Part shown: piece by piece, positions 44,527-53,221 of the stretch
Layout: every line of letters begins with the position of its first letter
Numbering within the stretch: the stretch's first letter is position 1
Origin: Amycolatopsis deserti
Lineage (GTDB): Bacteria > Actinomycetota > Actinomycetes > Mycobacteriales > Pseudonocardiaceae
Direction: 5' to 3'
DNA length: 64,000 nt
Assembly (NCBI RefSeq): GCF_014653945.1
Contig: NZ_BNAU01000010.1
Coordinates: forward strand, 62,001-126,000
Translations under genes and position numbers: made by a program
The notes under the pieces: model-generated
What the model was told of the DNA's origin: nothing
The model's input: the letters and a program-made list of their open reading frames with translations, nothing else
The model's database searches: none

Positions 44527-44978
44527 TCGACCTGGTCCTGTCCGTGGACGTGCACGCGGGCGCGGGCACGACGTGGCTCGCGCTGACCGACTGGGAGCGG
44601 CAGCACGAGTGGATGCTCGGCACGCACGTCGAGGTCGTCGAGGGCGACGGGCGCAGCGTGGGGTCGAAACTGAGCGCGTTCACCGGGGTGCGCGGCGTGG
44701 GCGTCACCGACCAGATGGAGATCACCAGCTGGGAGCCGCCGGTGCGGTGCACGGTCCGGCACCTGGGCAGCGTCGTCAAGGGCACCGGCGCCTTCCACGT
44801 GCACGCGAAGGGGGCGCACCGGTCCACGTTCGTCTGGTCGGAGAGCCTGGTGCCGCCGCTCGGGCCGGCGGGGCAGCTGGGGTGGCCGGTCGTCAAGCCC
44901 GCGTTCGTTCTTGGGTTGCGGTATTCGTTGAGACGGTTCGCGAAGTTCGCGGAGAGCTACTCGGTGGGGCAGGTGTGA
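44523..44978 (+). CDS. SRPBCC-family protein
   Basis: A 151-residue START/Bet v1-like (SRPBCC) protein with the typical opening DVHAGAGTTWLALTDWERQHEW and closing helix LGLRYSLRRFAKFAE. These form a hydrophobic ligand cavity; the ligand is unknown. ATG 44523 overlaps the DivIVA stop by four bases (ATGA) and its own stop overlaps tag by one base. Confidence 0.85.
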   Translation: MIDLVLSVDVHAGAGTTWLALTDWERQHEWMLGTHVEVVEGDGRSVGSKLSAFTGVRGVGVTDQMEITSWEPPVRCTVRHLGSVVKGTGAFHVHAKGAHRSTFVWSESLVPPLGPAGQLGWPVVKPAFVLGLRYSLRRFAKFAESYSVGQV

Positions 44979-45544
44979 TGGAGTCGATCGGCGCCGACGG
45001 GGTGTCGCGGTGCCCGTGGGGGAACTCGGCGCCGGACTACGCCGAGTACCACGACACGGAGTGGGGCGTGCCGCTGCGCGGGCAGGACGCGCTGTACGAG
45101 CGGCTGTGCCTGGAGGCGTTCCAGTCGGGGCTGTCGTGGATCACGATCCTGCGCAAGCGGGAGGGTTTCCGGACCGCCTTCGCCGGGTTCGTGCCGGAGA
45201 AGGTGGCCGAGTTCGGCGAGGACGACGTCGAGCGGTTGATGGCCGACGCGTCCATCGTGCGCAACCGCGCGAAGATCCTGGCCGCGATCACGAACGCCCG
45301 CGCGATCACGACGCTGGACCAGCCGTTGGACGACCTGCTGTGGTCGTTCGCGCCGACCGGGAAGCGGGCACGCCCGCGCACGATGGCCGACGTCCCGGCG
45401 ATCACCCCGGAGTCGACGGCGATGGCGAAGGCGCTGAAGAAGCGCGGGTTCGCCTTCGTCGGCCCGACGACGTGCTACGCGCTGATGCAGGCCACCGGCA
45501 TGGTCGACGACCACTTGGTGACCTGTTTCCGCGCGACGTCCTGA
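44978..45544 (+). CDS. tag: DNA-3-methyladenine glycosylase I (TagA)
   Basis: It excises 3-methyladenine. The 188-residue protein has the Tag pattern: CPWGNSAPDYAEYHDTEWG (zinc Cys and substrate residues), LCLEAFQSGLSWITILRKRE and FAFVGPTTCYALMQATGMVDDH with the C-terminal zinc ligands. ATG 44978 overlaps the previous stop (TGATG). The gpgS-Rv1209-tag order is shared with M. tuberculosis. Confidence 0.95.
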   Translation: MESIGADGVSRCPWGNSAPDYAEYHDTEWGVPLRGQDALYERLCLEAFQSGLSWITILRKREGFRTAFAGFVPEKVAEFGEDDVERLMADASIVRNRAKILAAITNARAITTLDQPLDDLLWSFAPTGKRARPRTMADVPAITPESTAMAKALKKRGFAFVGPTTCYALMQATGMVDDHLVTCFRATS

Positions 45545-46092
45545 TGCTCCCGGTCGCCGACGCCTCGACCGTGGTGCTCGTCGAGGGCGACAGCGACCGG
45601 ATCGCCGTGGAAACGGCTGCCGTGATCCGCGGCCGGGTTCTGGACGCGGAGGGCGTGGCGGTCGCGCCGGTCGGCGGGGCGCACGCGATCGGCCGCTTCC
45701 TGACGCGGTCGGGTCTGCTGGACCGCCCGGTGCGGCTCGCCGGGCTCTGCGACCTGGCCGAGGCGGAGGTGTTCCGGCGCGGGCTGGCCACGGCCTCCGG
45801 CGCCGAGCACTTCGGGGTCTTCGTCTGCGTCGATGACCTGGAGGACGAGCTGATCCGCGCGGTGGGCGCCACGGGCGTCGAGGCGGTTTTCGGCTCCCAG
45901 GGCGATCTCGGGTCGTTCCGGTCGCTGCAGCGCCAGCCCGCCTGGCGCGGCCAGGAGGTGGAAGCGCAGGCGCGGCGGTACCTGGGCGCTGGGGCGGGCC
46001 GCAAAGCGCGCTACGCGCGGCTGCTCGTCGAGGCGGCGGCCGGCCGGGGCGCCCTGCCCCGGCCGCTCGACGCCCTGCTCACCGCGGTCTGA
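45544..46092 (+). CDS. Stand-alone TOPRIM (OLD-type) protein
   Basis: A 182-residue protein. VVLVEGDSDRIAVETAA near the start is a TOPRIM motif I with its catalytic Glu. AGLCDLAEAE is a weak second acidic motif, then VCVDDLEDELIRAVG and FRSLQRQPAWRG resemble the C-terminal TOPRIM part of OLD nucleases. The ATPase domain of true OLD proteins is absent. ATG 45544 overlaps the tag stop (TGATG), linking it to base-excision repair. Nuclease activity is an inference. Confidence 0.75.
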   Translation: MLPVADASTVVLVEGDSDRIAVETAAVIRGRVLDAEGVAVAPVGGAHAIGRFLTRSGLLDRPVRLAGLCDLAEAEVFRRGLATASGAEHFGVFVCVDDLEDELIRAVGATGVEAVFGSQGDLGSFRSLQRQPAWRGQEVEAQARRYLGAGAGRKARYARLLVEAAAGRGALPRPLDALLTAV

Positions 46093-46093
46093 C

Positions 46094-46888
46094 CTACTTC
46101 CCCTGGAAGTCCGGCTTGCGCTTGGCGACGAACGCCTCCACCGCCTCGCGGTGGTCGGCCGTCGAGCCGAGCACCGTCTGTGCGGCATCCTCCGCGGCCA
46201 GCGCGTCCTCCAGCGAGCCCTCCGCGGCCACGGTCAGCACGTGCTTGATCTTGGCGTAGCTGACCGTCGGCCCGGCGGCGAGCTTCGCGGCCAGCGCCTG
46301 CGCCCGGCCGGCCAGCTCCGCGTCCGGCACGACCTCCGTGACCAGGCCAAGCGACAGCGCCTCCTCGGCGCCGACCGTGCGCGCCAGCAGCATCAGCTCG
46401 GCCGCCCGGCCGTAGCCGACCAGTCGCTGCAGCGTCCACGACGCGCCCGAGTCCGGGCCGAGCCCGACATTGGCGAAGGCCATCAGGAAATTCGCCGACG
46501 AGGCGGCCACCCGCAGGTCGGCGGCGTAGGCGAAGGCCGCCCCCGCGCCCGCGGCCGGGCCGTTCACCGCGGCGATCACCGGCTTCGGCATCTCCACGAT
46601 CGCCCGGACGATCGGGTTGTAGTGGTCCTGCACGGTCCGCAGCGGCGCCGGGTCGCCGGCCTGCAGCAGCCCGACGTGCTCCTTGAGGTCCTGGCCCGCG
46701 CAGAACGCCTTGCCCGCGCCGGTCAGCACCACCGCGCGCACCGCGGGGTCCGACGACGCCTCCCGCAAGGCGGCGAGCAGGCGCTCCTTCAGCTCCACGG
46801 TGAGCGAGTTGTAAGCCTTGGGGCGGTTCAACGTCACGGTGCGCACGCCGTCGGCGTCGGCGGTGAGCAGCACGTCCTCGGTGGTCAC
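46094..46888 (-). CDS. Enoyl-CoA hydratase/isomerase family protein
   Basis: A 264-residue crotonase-fold protein. It has LNRPKAYNSLTVELKERLLA, GKAFCAGQDLKEH (first oxyanion-hole segment) and AAVNGPAAGAGAAFAYAADL (second segment), and a PaaG-like pattern GPDSGASWTLQRLVG with an Asp in the active-site region, suggesting an isomerase rather than a classical hydratase. GTG 46888 has GGAGGACC upstream. It converges on the TOPRIM gene with one spare base. Confidence 0.9.
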   Translation of the reverse strand: MTTEDVLLTADADGVRTVTLNRPKAYNSLTVELKERLLAALREASSDPAVRAVVLTGAGKAFCAGQDLKEHVGLLQAGDPAPLRTVQDHYNPIVRAIVEMPKPVIAAVNGPAAGAGAAFAYAADLRVAASSANFLMAFANVGLGPDSGASWTLQRLVGYGRAAELMLLARTVGAEEALSLGLVTEVVPDAELAGRAQALAAKLAAGPTVSYAKIKHVLTVAAEGSLEDALAAEDAAQTVLGSTADHREAVEAFVAKRKPDFQGK

Positions 46889-47056
46889 CGGAGGTCCTCC
46901 TGAAAACTCGGGTGCGGGGCGATACCAGCACCTAAGCAAACACGAAAAGATCGGTCCGCGTTCGCGCGCCCATCCTGATGAGGGAGAATGGGCCCTGACC
47001 CGGTTGGCTTGAGGAGCGCGACCCGGGCGCGCCGGTTGATACGGAGGGAGCACGCT

Positions 47057-47224
47057 ATGGCGGCCATGAAGCCCCGGACCGGAGATGGTCCCCTCGAGGT
47101 GACTAAGGAGGGGCGGGGCCTCGTGATGCGCGTTCCGCTCGAGGGCGGTGGGCGACTTGTCGTCGAGCTGTCGGCCGAAGAGGCCAAGGACCTGGGGGTT
47201 GCCCTGCAGGAGGCCACCAGCTGA
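47057..47224 (+). CDS. DUF3117 small protein
   Basis: A 55-residue protein beginning MAAMKPRTGDGPLEVTKEGR and containing LVVELSAEEAKDLGVAL. It matches the actinobacterial DUF3117 family (Rv1211) in length and position near tag. Function unknown. ATG 47057 has GGAGGGAG upstream. Its high conservation despite small size argues that it is a real gene. Confidence 0.92.
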   Translation: MAAMKPRTGDGPLEVTKEGRGLVMRVPLEGGGRLVVELSAEEAKDLGVALQEATS

Positions 47225-47297
47225 GCACTTCCGTTCCCGTCGTCACCGGCTGACGTCACGCGCGGCCGCAGTCCCTTGAGTTCCAGGAGGTCGCCAG

Positions 47298-48719
47298 ATG
47301 GCGCGGTTCCCCCTGCCGTCCGTTCCCAGCCGGCTGATCGACGTCGAGGTCGCCGACGCGCGCCGTCGCGGCGCCGACCTGGCCGTCCTGGTCCCCGCGG
47401 GTGCGGCCGCGCCGGTCGCCGGGGTCGAGCACTCCGGCAAGGCCGGTGAGGTCCGCCGGGTCCCCGCCGGGGACGTGCGCTGGCTGGTCGGGATCGGCGA
47501 GGGTGAGCCGGTGCAGTGGCGCACCGCGGGCGCGGCGCTGGCCCGGGAGGCCGCCGACGTCAAGGCGGTGCAGGTCGAGCTGGGTGGCGACGTCACCGGC
47601 GAGCAGGTCGCGGAGCTGACCCTGGGTGCGCTGCTCGGCGGGTACCGGTTCAAGGTCACCGCGGAGGCGGACCAGCCCGCGCTGCGCACCCTGCGCCTGA
47701 TCACGCCGGAGGCCGGTCACCAGCGGATCGTCGAGCGCGTGCGGGTGCTGGCGGGGGCGACGGCGCTGGCCAGGGACCTGGCGAACACGCCGTCCAACGT
47801 CAAGAACCCCGAGTGGCTGGCGGACACCGCCGCGCGCCTGGCCGGTGAGGTGCCCGGCCTGAGCGCCACGATCCGGGACGAGGAGTGGCTGGCCGCGCAG
47901 GGCTTCGGCGGGGTGCTCGCGGTCGGCGGCGGTTCGGCGAGCCCGCCGCGGCTGATCGAGCTGACATACCGGCCGCGCGGCGCGGTGCGGCACCTGTTGC
48001 TGGTCGGCAAGGGCATCACGTTCGACACCGGTGGCCTGTCGATCAAGCCGGCCGACGGGATGCACCTGATGCGCACCGACATGGCCGGCGGTGGCGCGGT
48101 GATCGCCGCGGCGCTGGCGATCGCGTCGCTGCGGCTGCCGGTGCGGGTCACGGCGCTGGTGCCGGCGGCGGAGAACCACGTGTCCGGTTCGTCGTACCGG
48201 CCGGGCGACGTGGTGCGGCACTACGGCGGGCGGACCACCGAGGTGTCCAACACCGACGCCGAGGGCCGCATGGTGATGGCCGACGCGCTGGCCTACGGGA
48301 TCCGCCGGTTCACCCCGGACGCGGTGGTCGACGTGGCGACCCTGACCGGCGCGATGAAGGTCGCGCTGGGCCTGCGGACCGGCGGGTTGTTCGCCACGGA
48401 CGACAAGCTGGCCGACGAGATCCGCGAGGCCGGCGCGAGCGTGGGGGAGGCGTGGTGGCGGATGCCGCTGCTGGACGCCCACGCCGACGCGGTGCGCGGT
48501 GAGCTCGCCGACGTGAAGCAGGCGCCGGGCGGGCCGGGCGGCATCACGGCGGCGCTGTTCCTGCGCGAGTTCACCGAGGGCCTGCCGTGGGCCCACCTGG
48601 ACATCGCGGGCCCCGCGAGAGCCGAAAAGCCCTACGCGGAGGTCGTCCCCGGCGCGACGGGCTTCGCGGCGCGGACGCTGGTGGCGTTCGCGGAGGCGTT
48701 CGGCAGCGACCAGGCGTAG
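47298..48719 (+). CDS. pepA: Leucyl aminopeptidase (M17 family)
   Basis: A 473-residue di-metal cytosolic aminopeptidase. The C-terminal catalytic domain has VGKGITFDTGGLSIKP (metal-binding Lys and Asp), MRTDMAGGGAV and the family signature NTDAEGRMVMADAL (about residues 317-330). The N-terminal third is the less conserved M17 N-domain. ATG 47298 has GGAGG upstream. It stands alone between the DUF3117 gene and a convergent LysR gene. Confidence 0.94.
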   Translation: MARFPLPSVPSRLIDVEVADARRRGADLAVLVPAGAAAPVAGVEHSGKAGEVRRVPAGDVRWLVGIGEGEPVQWRTAGAALAREAADVKAVQVELGGDVTGEQVAELTLGALLGGYRFKVTAEADQPALRTLRLITPEAGHQRIVERVRVLAGATALARDLANTPSNVKNPEWLADTAARLAGEVPGLSATIRDEEWLAAQGFGGVLAVGGGSASPPRLIELTYRPRGAVRHLLLVGKGITFDTGGLSIKPADGMHLMRTDMAGGGAVIAAALAIASLRLPVRVTALVPAAENHVSGSSYRPGDVVRHYGGRTTEVSNTDAEGRMVMADALAYGIRRFTPDAVVDVATLTGAMKVALGLRTGGLFATDDKLADEIREAGASVGEAWWRMPLLDAHADAVRGELADVKQAPGGPGGITAALFLREFTEGLPWAHLDIAGPARAEKPYAEVVPGATGFAARTLVAFAEAFGSDQA

Positions 48720-48862
48720 TTCCAGCGCCCTCGGCGCAGCCGCCGCGGGAGGGCCGCAGGCGTGGCGCCCGCCGTTGGCGCGTAGCCCGAGGTGCGGGGC
48801 TGTGCGGTGTGCCCGTGGTGGTATTCCGGCGCTCTGCGGCTGGGCGCGGCGTGCGGTTCCGG

Positions 48863-49792
48863 TCAGGCGTAGCGCGCTCCGTTGGCGCGGACGTAGTCGC
48901 GGAAGGCGGAGACCGCTGGGGTTGGCTCCTCGCCTGCTCGCCAGGTCAAGCCGATCGTCCGGCTGACCTGCGGGGACAGCGGCACCTCCACCACCCCCGC
49001 CGGTGGCGCGGGCCCGAACCGCGGCAGCAGCGCCACCCCGAGCCCCGCCGCGACCAAGCCGCGCGCGGTGTCCGACTCCTGGCTCTCGAACGCGATCTTC
49101 GGCTCGAAACCGGCCGCCGCGCAGAGGCCGTCGATGATCTGCCGCAGCCCGTAGCCGTGCTCGAGCGTCACGAACGGCTCGTCGGCCAGTTCCTCGACCC
49201 GGATCCGGCGCCGTCGGGCCAGCGGATGCGCCTCCGGCACCGACAACAGCAGCTCCTGCTCCGACAACGCGCAGCTGTCCAGCGCCGCGGTCTCCGGCAG
49301 CGGCGCCACCAGCGCCAGGTCCAGCTCACCGTCCGCGAGCCGGTCCAGCACGTGCTGCCGCGAGCCCTGGACCAGTGAAAACCGCACCCCCGGGTAGTCG
49401 ATGCGGAAGTCGCGCAGCAGCGACGGGACCAGCCACCGGCCCAGCAGGTGCAGGAACCCGAGCACCACGTGTCCGCGGTCCGGCGAGATCTCCTCCCGCG
49501 TCTGCCGCACGCCCGTCTCGACCGCACCGAGCGCCCGGGCCGCCGTCGCCGCGAGGATCTCGCCCGCCCGCGTCAGGCGGACGCCGCGCCCGTCCGGCCG
49601 GGTCAGCGGCGCGCCGACGACCTCGGACAACGCGGCCAATCGCCGGCTCACCGTCGGCTGCGGGACGCCCAGCCGTTCCGCCGCGCGGGTGATGTTGCGT
49701 GTTTCACGCAGCGCGGCCAGCAGCGCCAGGCTGGGGGCCAGCTCCGCGGCCAGCCGCTGGTCAGACGCTTCGGCCGGATTCTCATACGCCAC
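48863..49792 (-). CDS. LysR-family regulator
   Basis: A protein of about 309 residues. The N-terminal winged helix is LALLAALRETRNITRAAERL, then VPQPTVSRRLAALSEVVGA. The C-terminal periplasmic-binding-type effector domain has GELDLALVAPLPE and GLVAAGLGVALLPRFG. GTG 49792 is chosen; ATG 49819 would leave only 36 bp to the divergent MFS gene, which this protein probably controls. Confidence 0.88.
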   Translation of the reverse strand: MAYENPAEASDQRLAAELAPSLALLAALRETRNITRAAERLGVPQPTVSRRLAALSEVVGAPLTRPDGRGVRLTRAGEILAATAARALGAVETGVRQTREEISPDRGHVVLGFLHLLGRWLVPSLLRDFRIDYPGVRFSLVQGSRQHVLDRLADGELDLALVAPLPETAALDSCALSEQELLLSVPEAHPLARRRRIRVEELADEPFVTLEHGYGLRQIIDGLCAAAGFEPKIAFESQESDTARGLVAAGLGVALLPRFGPAPPAGVVEVPLSPQVSRTIGLTWRAGEEPTPAVSAFRDYVRANGARYA

Positions 49793-49855
49793 GGTATGAA
49801 TAATGCCAGTTCCGCGCATTAGAAGTATCTTTTAGCGCGGCTTACTTTCGAGGGC

Positions 49856-51064
49856 GTGCCAGTCGATCTGCTCGCCCCCGCCCGCCCGGAGACGCGGCGG
49901 GTGAAGCTCGCGGTCGCCGCCGCCGGGATCTCGTCGTTCGCCCTGCTCTACGCGCCGCAGCCGGTTCTGCCGCAGCTCGCCGCGCAGCACCACCTGGACC
50001 CCGGTTCGGCGTCGCTCGCGGTGTCGGTGGCGACCGGGGCGCTCGCGATCGCGGTGCTGCCGATCGCGGCGCTGTCGGAGATCGTCGGGCGGCGGCCGAT
50101 CATCGTCGCGTCGGTGACGATGTCGGTCCTGCTGGGCCTGCTGATGCCGTTCGCGCCGTCGTACCCGGTGCTGCTCGCGCTGCGGGCGCTGCAGGGGATC
50201 GCGATCGCCGGGTTCCCGGGCGTGGCGTCGGCGTACCTGGTGGAGCAGCTCGGCAAGACCGGGGTGGCCGCGGCGGTCGGGGCGATGATCGCGGGCAACA
50301 CCGTGGGCGGGATGCTCGGCCGGTTGTCCGCCGGGTTCAGCGCGGAGGCGCTGGGCTGGCACGGCGCGCTGGCCGTGGTCGCGGGCGTGGCACTGGTGTG
50401 CAGCGCGATCACCGTTCTGTCGCTGCCTCCCGGTGCGCGGGTGACCGCCTCGGGGGAGCGGTCGCGAGGCGTGCTGAGCGGGATGGGACTGGCGTTGCGG
50501 CGGCCGGTGCTGCTGGCGCAGTACGGCGTGGCCCTGCTCGCGATGGGCGCCTTCGTGGCGATGTACAACGCGGCCGGGTTCCGGCTGACCGGGGACCTCG
50601 GCCTGTCGCCGGCGGTCGCGTCGCTGGTGTTCCTCGCCTACGCGGTGGGCTCGGTGTCGTCGTCGAACGCGGGCCGGCTGGTCACCCGGTTCGGCCGGCC
50701 GCGGGCGGTGCTCGGCGGACTGGCTGTGATGGCGACCGGGATCCTGCTGACCCTGCCCGACTCGCTGCCGCTGGTCGTGCTCGGGTTCGTGGTGCTGACC
50801 GGCGGGTTCTTCGCCGCGCACGCGGTGGCCAACGGCTGGGCCGCGGCCGAGGCGCCGGAAGGCGCGCGCGGTCAGGCGTCCGGCATGTACACGCTGGCCT
50901 ACTACCTGGGCAGCAGCGTCGGCGGCACGCTCGGCAGCATCGTGTTCGGGCACTTCGGGTGGAGTTGGCTGGTGGGTGCCGCGGTGGTGTGGCTGGCGCT
51001 GGCCGGCGCGGCGGTGGTCAGCCTTCGAGCGGCTGCCACCCGGCGTGCGGCAGTCCCGGCCTGA
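49856..51064 (+). CDS. Major facilitator superfamily transporter
   Basis: A 402-residue protein with twelve predicted helices. Loop 2-3 carries LSEIVGRRPIIVAS, the MFS motif A region, and helix 5 has GAMIAGNTVGGMLGRLSAG. It resembles the YnfM/YgaY branch of drug or metabolite exporters. GTG 49856 follows GAGGG. The divergent LysR gene is its likely regulator. Substrate unknown. Confidence 0.9.
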   Translation: MPVDLLAPARPETRRVKLAVAAAGISSFALLYAPQPVLPQLAAQHHLDPGSASLAVSVATGALAIAVLPIAALSEIVGRRPIIVASVTMSVLLGLLMPFAPSYPVLLALRALQGIAIAGFPGVASAYLVEQLGKTGVAAAVGAMIAGNTVGGMLGRLSAGFSAEALGWHGALAVVAGVALVCSAITVLSLPPGARVTASGERSRGVLSGMGLALRRPVLLAQYGVALLAMGAFVAMYNAAGFRLTGDLGLSPAVASLVFLAYAVGSVSSSNAGRLVTRFGRPRAVLGGLAVMATGILLTLPDSLPLVVLGFVVLTGGFFAAHAVANGWAAAEAPEGARGQASGMYTLAYYLGSSVGGTLGSIVFGHFGWSWLVGAAVVWLALAGAAVVSLRAAATRRAAVPA

Positions 51065-51104
51065 GCGGCCGTCGCACTCGAGCGGCTGTGCCCGAAACCC
51101 TTCC

Positions 51105-51476
51105 TCAGCCCTCCAGCAGGAAGTACTCGTTCCCGAACGGGTCGGCGAACCACGTCGCTTTCGCGCCCCATGGCATGACCTGCGGCTCCTGCGCGAAGCG
51201 CACGCCTCGCGCGGACATCTCGGCGTAGGCGGTGGCGACGTCCGGCGTGATCACCGTGATGCCCGTGCCGCCCGGGGTCACCGCGCGCTCGTAGACCTCC
51301 GGCTGCCCGAGCACGATCGACGTCTGCGCGCCCGGCGGCGCCACGGTCAGGAACCGGTGGACCGGCCCGAACCGCACGTCCTCCCGCTTCTCCCAGCCCA
51401 GCGTGCCGACGTAGAAGCGCAGGGCTTCCTCCTGGTCGCCGACCAGGATCGTGGCGGAGTGCAGGTGGGTGATCAC
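51105..51476 (-). CDS. VOC-family (glyoxalase/bleomycin-resistance-like) protein
   Basis: A 123-residue single-module VOC protein. It opens VITHLHSATILVGDQEEALRFY and closes AKATWFADPFGNEYFLLEG, with the conserved His and Glu metal positions. The middle has TSIVLGQPEVYE and GITVITPDVATAYAEM. Function may be enzymatic or antibiotic binding; it cannot be told from sequence. GTG 51476, 23 bp downstream of the AraC-type gene on the same strand. Confidence 0.9.
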   Translation of the reverse strand: MITHLHSATILVGDQEEALRFYVGTLGWEKREDVRFGPVHRFLTVAPPGAQTSIVLGQPEVYERAVTPGGTGITVITPDVATAYAEMSARGVRFAQEPQVMPWGAKATWFADPFGNEYFLLEG

Positions 51477-51499
51477 CTCCGCACGCTACGGCGGCGCTC

Positions 51500-52273
51500 T
51501 CACCGGTGTCTTCTCCGTTCTTGCGCATCGGCCGAGGCCAGCGCGGGCAGCGCGATCAGCACCGGCGGTGACCAGTCCTGACCCAGCTCCAGGTGCACGT
51601 CCCGGTGGTGCACCGGCGACTCCGCGGACACCCGCACCGCCCGCGGGCAGGCGCCGAGCACGCCCCGGCCCGGGATGAGCTGGGCCGTCAGGTCCGAGCC
51701 GGTGGGCAGCGCGGACGACATCACCCAGTACGTGCCCGGTGGCACGCCGGTGAGCAGGAAGTCGCCCGGTTCGGCCAGCAGCGTGCCGCTGACCGGGAAC
51801 CCGCGCGCCGCGCGCTTGGGGAACAGCCCGACGTAGACCGCTGGGTTCGGGCCCAGCGCCATCAACGCGGCCGGGCTCAGCCGGACCGTGCCCATGACCG
51901 TGCCGCCGCCCGCGCCCGGCACCGACACCGGCTGCGGTGGCGAGCCGGTGAGCACGTCCGGCAGCCGCCGGAACTCGACCGGCGTGGTGCCGACCGCGGC
52001 GGTGAAGCGGGTGGTGAACGTGCCGACCGCGGAGAAGCCGACGGCGTTGCAGATGTCGATGATCCGCTCGTCGGTCCGCAGGAGCAGCTGTTTGGCGCGC
52101 TCGAACCGCCGGGCGGTCAGGTACTGGCCCGGTGGCATGCCCAGCTCGCGCTCGAACGTGCGCGCCAGGTGGAACGGGCTGTAGCCGACGTGGTCGGCGA
52201 CGTCCCCCAGGCCGATCGGTTCCTCTGCCCGCGTGCTGATGAACCGCGCGGCGCTGACGACTGCCTCGCGCAT
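51500..52273 (-). CDS. AraC-type regulator with N-terminal HTH and C-terminal beta domain
   Basis: A 257-residue protein. The double AraC helix-turn-helix lies at residues about 15-105 (GLGDVADHVGYSPFHLARTF; IIDICNAVGFSAVGTFTTRF, then GTTPVEFRR). About 150 further residues, rich in Val, Gly and Pro, carry GTVMGTVRLSPAAL, DFLLTGVPPGTYWVMSSALP and VHHRDVHLELG, resembling a carboxypeptidase-regulatory/prealbumin-like beta-sandwich. This order is the reverse of classical AraC proteins. ATG 52273 has GAGGGGG five bases upstream; GTG 52351 would add 26 residues. Confidence 0.85.
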   Translation of the reverse strand: MREAVVSAARFISTRAEEPIGLGDVADHVGYSPFHLARTFERELGMPPGQYLTARRFERAKQLLLRTDERIIDICNAVGFSAVGTFTTRFTAAVGTTPVEFRRLPDVLTGSPPQPVSVPGAGGGTVMGTVRLSPAALMALGPNPAVYVGLFPKRAARGFPVSGTLLAEPGDFLLTGVPPGTYWVMSSALPTGSDLTAQLIPGRGVLGACPRAVRVSAESPVHHRDVHLELGQDWSPPVLIALPALASADAQERRRHR

Positions 52274-52392
52274 GACGACCCCCTCGTCGATCCGGACATT
52301 TCGCGTGAGGAGATCCTGCACCAGGGGTACGACAATTTCGAGCGCCGTCACCGGCCGCCAGCACCCGGCGACAGAGCGCCGACCAGCGGGGA

Positions 52393-53031
52393 TCACTGCA
52401 CCGCGGCCACCAGCAGCCCTCCGCCGACCGGCAGCAGCGCCGGCACCAGCCGCTCGTCCTCGCGGATCGCTCGCGCCAGTTCGCGCGCCGCGAGCGAGCC
52501 CGGCTCGCGCCGCTCGCCGCGCGCCGCGTCCGTCACCCCGTGGAACGCGATCACCCCGCCGGGCCGCAGCAGCTGCACCCCGTGCTCGTAGTAGCGCGGG
52601 TACTCGGCCCGCGCCGCGTCCACGAACACCAGGTCGTACCCGCCGCTGGTCAGCCTCGGCAGGACGTCCAGCGCGCGGCCCATGATCAGCCGCGTGCGCC
52701 CGGGCGGGTACCCGGCCTCGCGGAACGTGCGCCGCGCCGCCTGGTGGTGCTCCGGCTCGATGTCGATCGAGGTCAGGACCCCGTCCGGCGCCATGCCGCG
52801 CAGCAGGTAGAGCCCGCTGACCCCGATGCCGGTGCCGATCTCGACCACCGCGCGGGCCCGCAGGCTCGTCGCCAGGAAGCACAGCGCCGCTCCGGTCGCG
52901 GGTCCGAGCGCCGCGCAGCCCAGCTCGGCCGAGCGCGCCCGTGCGGCGAGCAGCGCGGCGTCGGCCGGGTGGTCGGGCAGGTAGCCCTCGGCGTGGTCGC
53001 CGCCACTCGCCGCGAGCGTCTCGGAGGTCAC
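52393..53031 (-). CDS. O-methyltransferase (Rv1220c-like)
   Basis: A 212-residue SAM-dependent methyltransferase of the catechol O-methyltransferase-like family. The SAM site is [18 protein letters not shown], followed by [18 protein letters not shown] and [20 protein letters not shown] (metal-binding Asp). GTG 53031 is likely leaderless: TAACCT lies seven bases upstream. It is divergent from sigE, as Rv1220c is in M. tuberculosis. Substrate unknown. Confidence 0.92.
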   Translation of the reverse strand: MTSETLAASGGDHAEGYLPDHPADAALLAARARSAELGCAALGPATGAALCFLATSLRARAVVEIGTGIGVSGLYLLRGMAPDGVLTSIDIEPEHHQAARRTFREAGYPPGRTRLIMGRALDVLPRLTSGGYDLVFVDAARAEYPRYYEHGVQLLRPGGVIAFHGVTDAARGERREPGSLAARELARAIREDERLVPALLPVGGGLLVAAVQ

Positions 53032-53038
53032 GCGCGCA

Positions 53039-53044
53039 AGGTTA
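53039..53044 (-). promoter_or_regulatory. Minus-10 hexamer for leaderless O-methyltransferase
   Basis: On the minus strand TAACCT (53044-53039) is followed by seven bases and then GTG 53031, without a ribosome site. Confidence 0.45.
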
Positions 53045-53167
53045 GCGCCGGTCGTCGCCAAACCCGTGGAAGACGTGCACACTTCTCTCAGGCGGCTCTC
53101 AGTCTCGTCTCACTACCCACATAAGGAGAGAGGCCAAGCTGGGTCTCAACGGGCGCCAGGGGTTCCC

Positions 53168-53194
53168 GGGAACACAGTGCGGATGGCCCGCGTT
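53168..53194 (+). promoter_or_regulatory. ECF (SigE-type) promoter upstream of sigE
   Basis: GGGAAC (53168-53173), 17 bases, then CGTT (53191-53194) matches the GGAAC-N17-CGTT pattern of actinobacterial SigE/SigH promoters. It lies 28 bp before the sigE ATG and so supports autoregulation and the start choice. Confidence 0.6.
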
Positions 53195-53221
53195 GGACAG
53201 ATCAGTTGGGAGAACAGCCTG

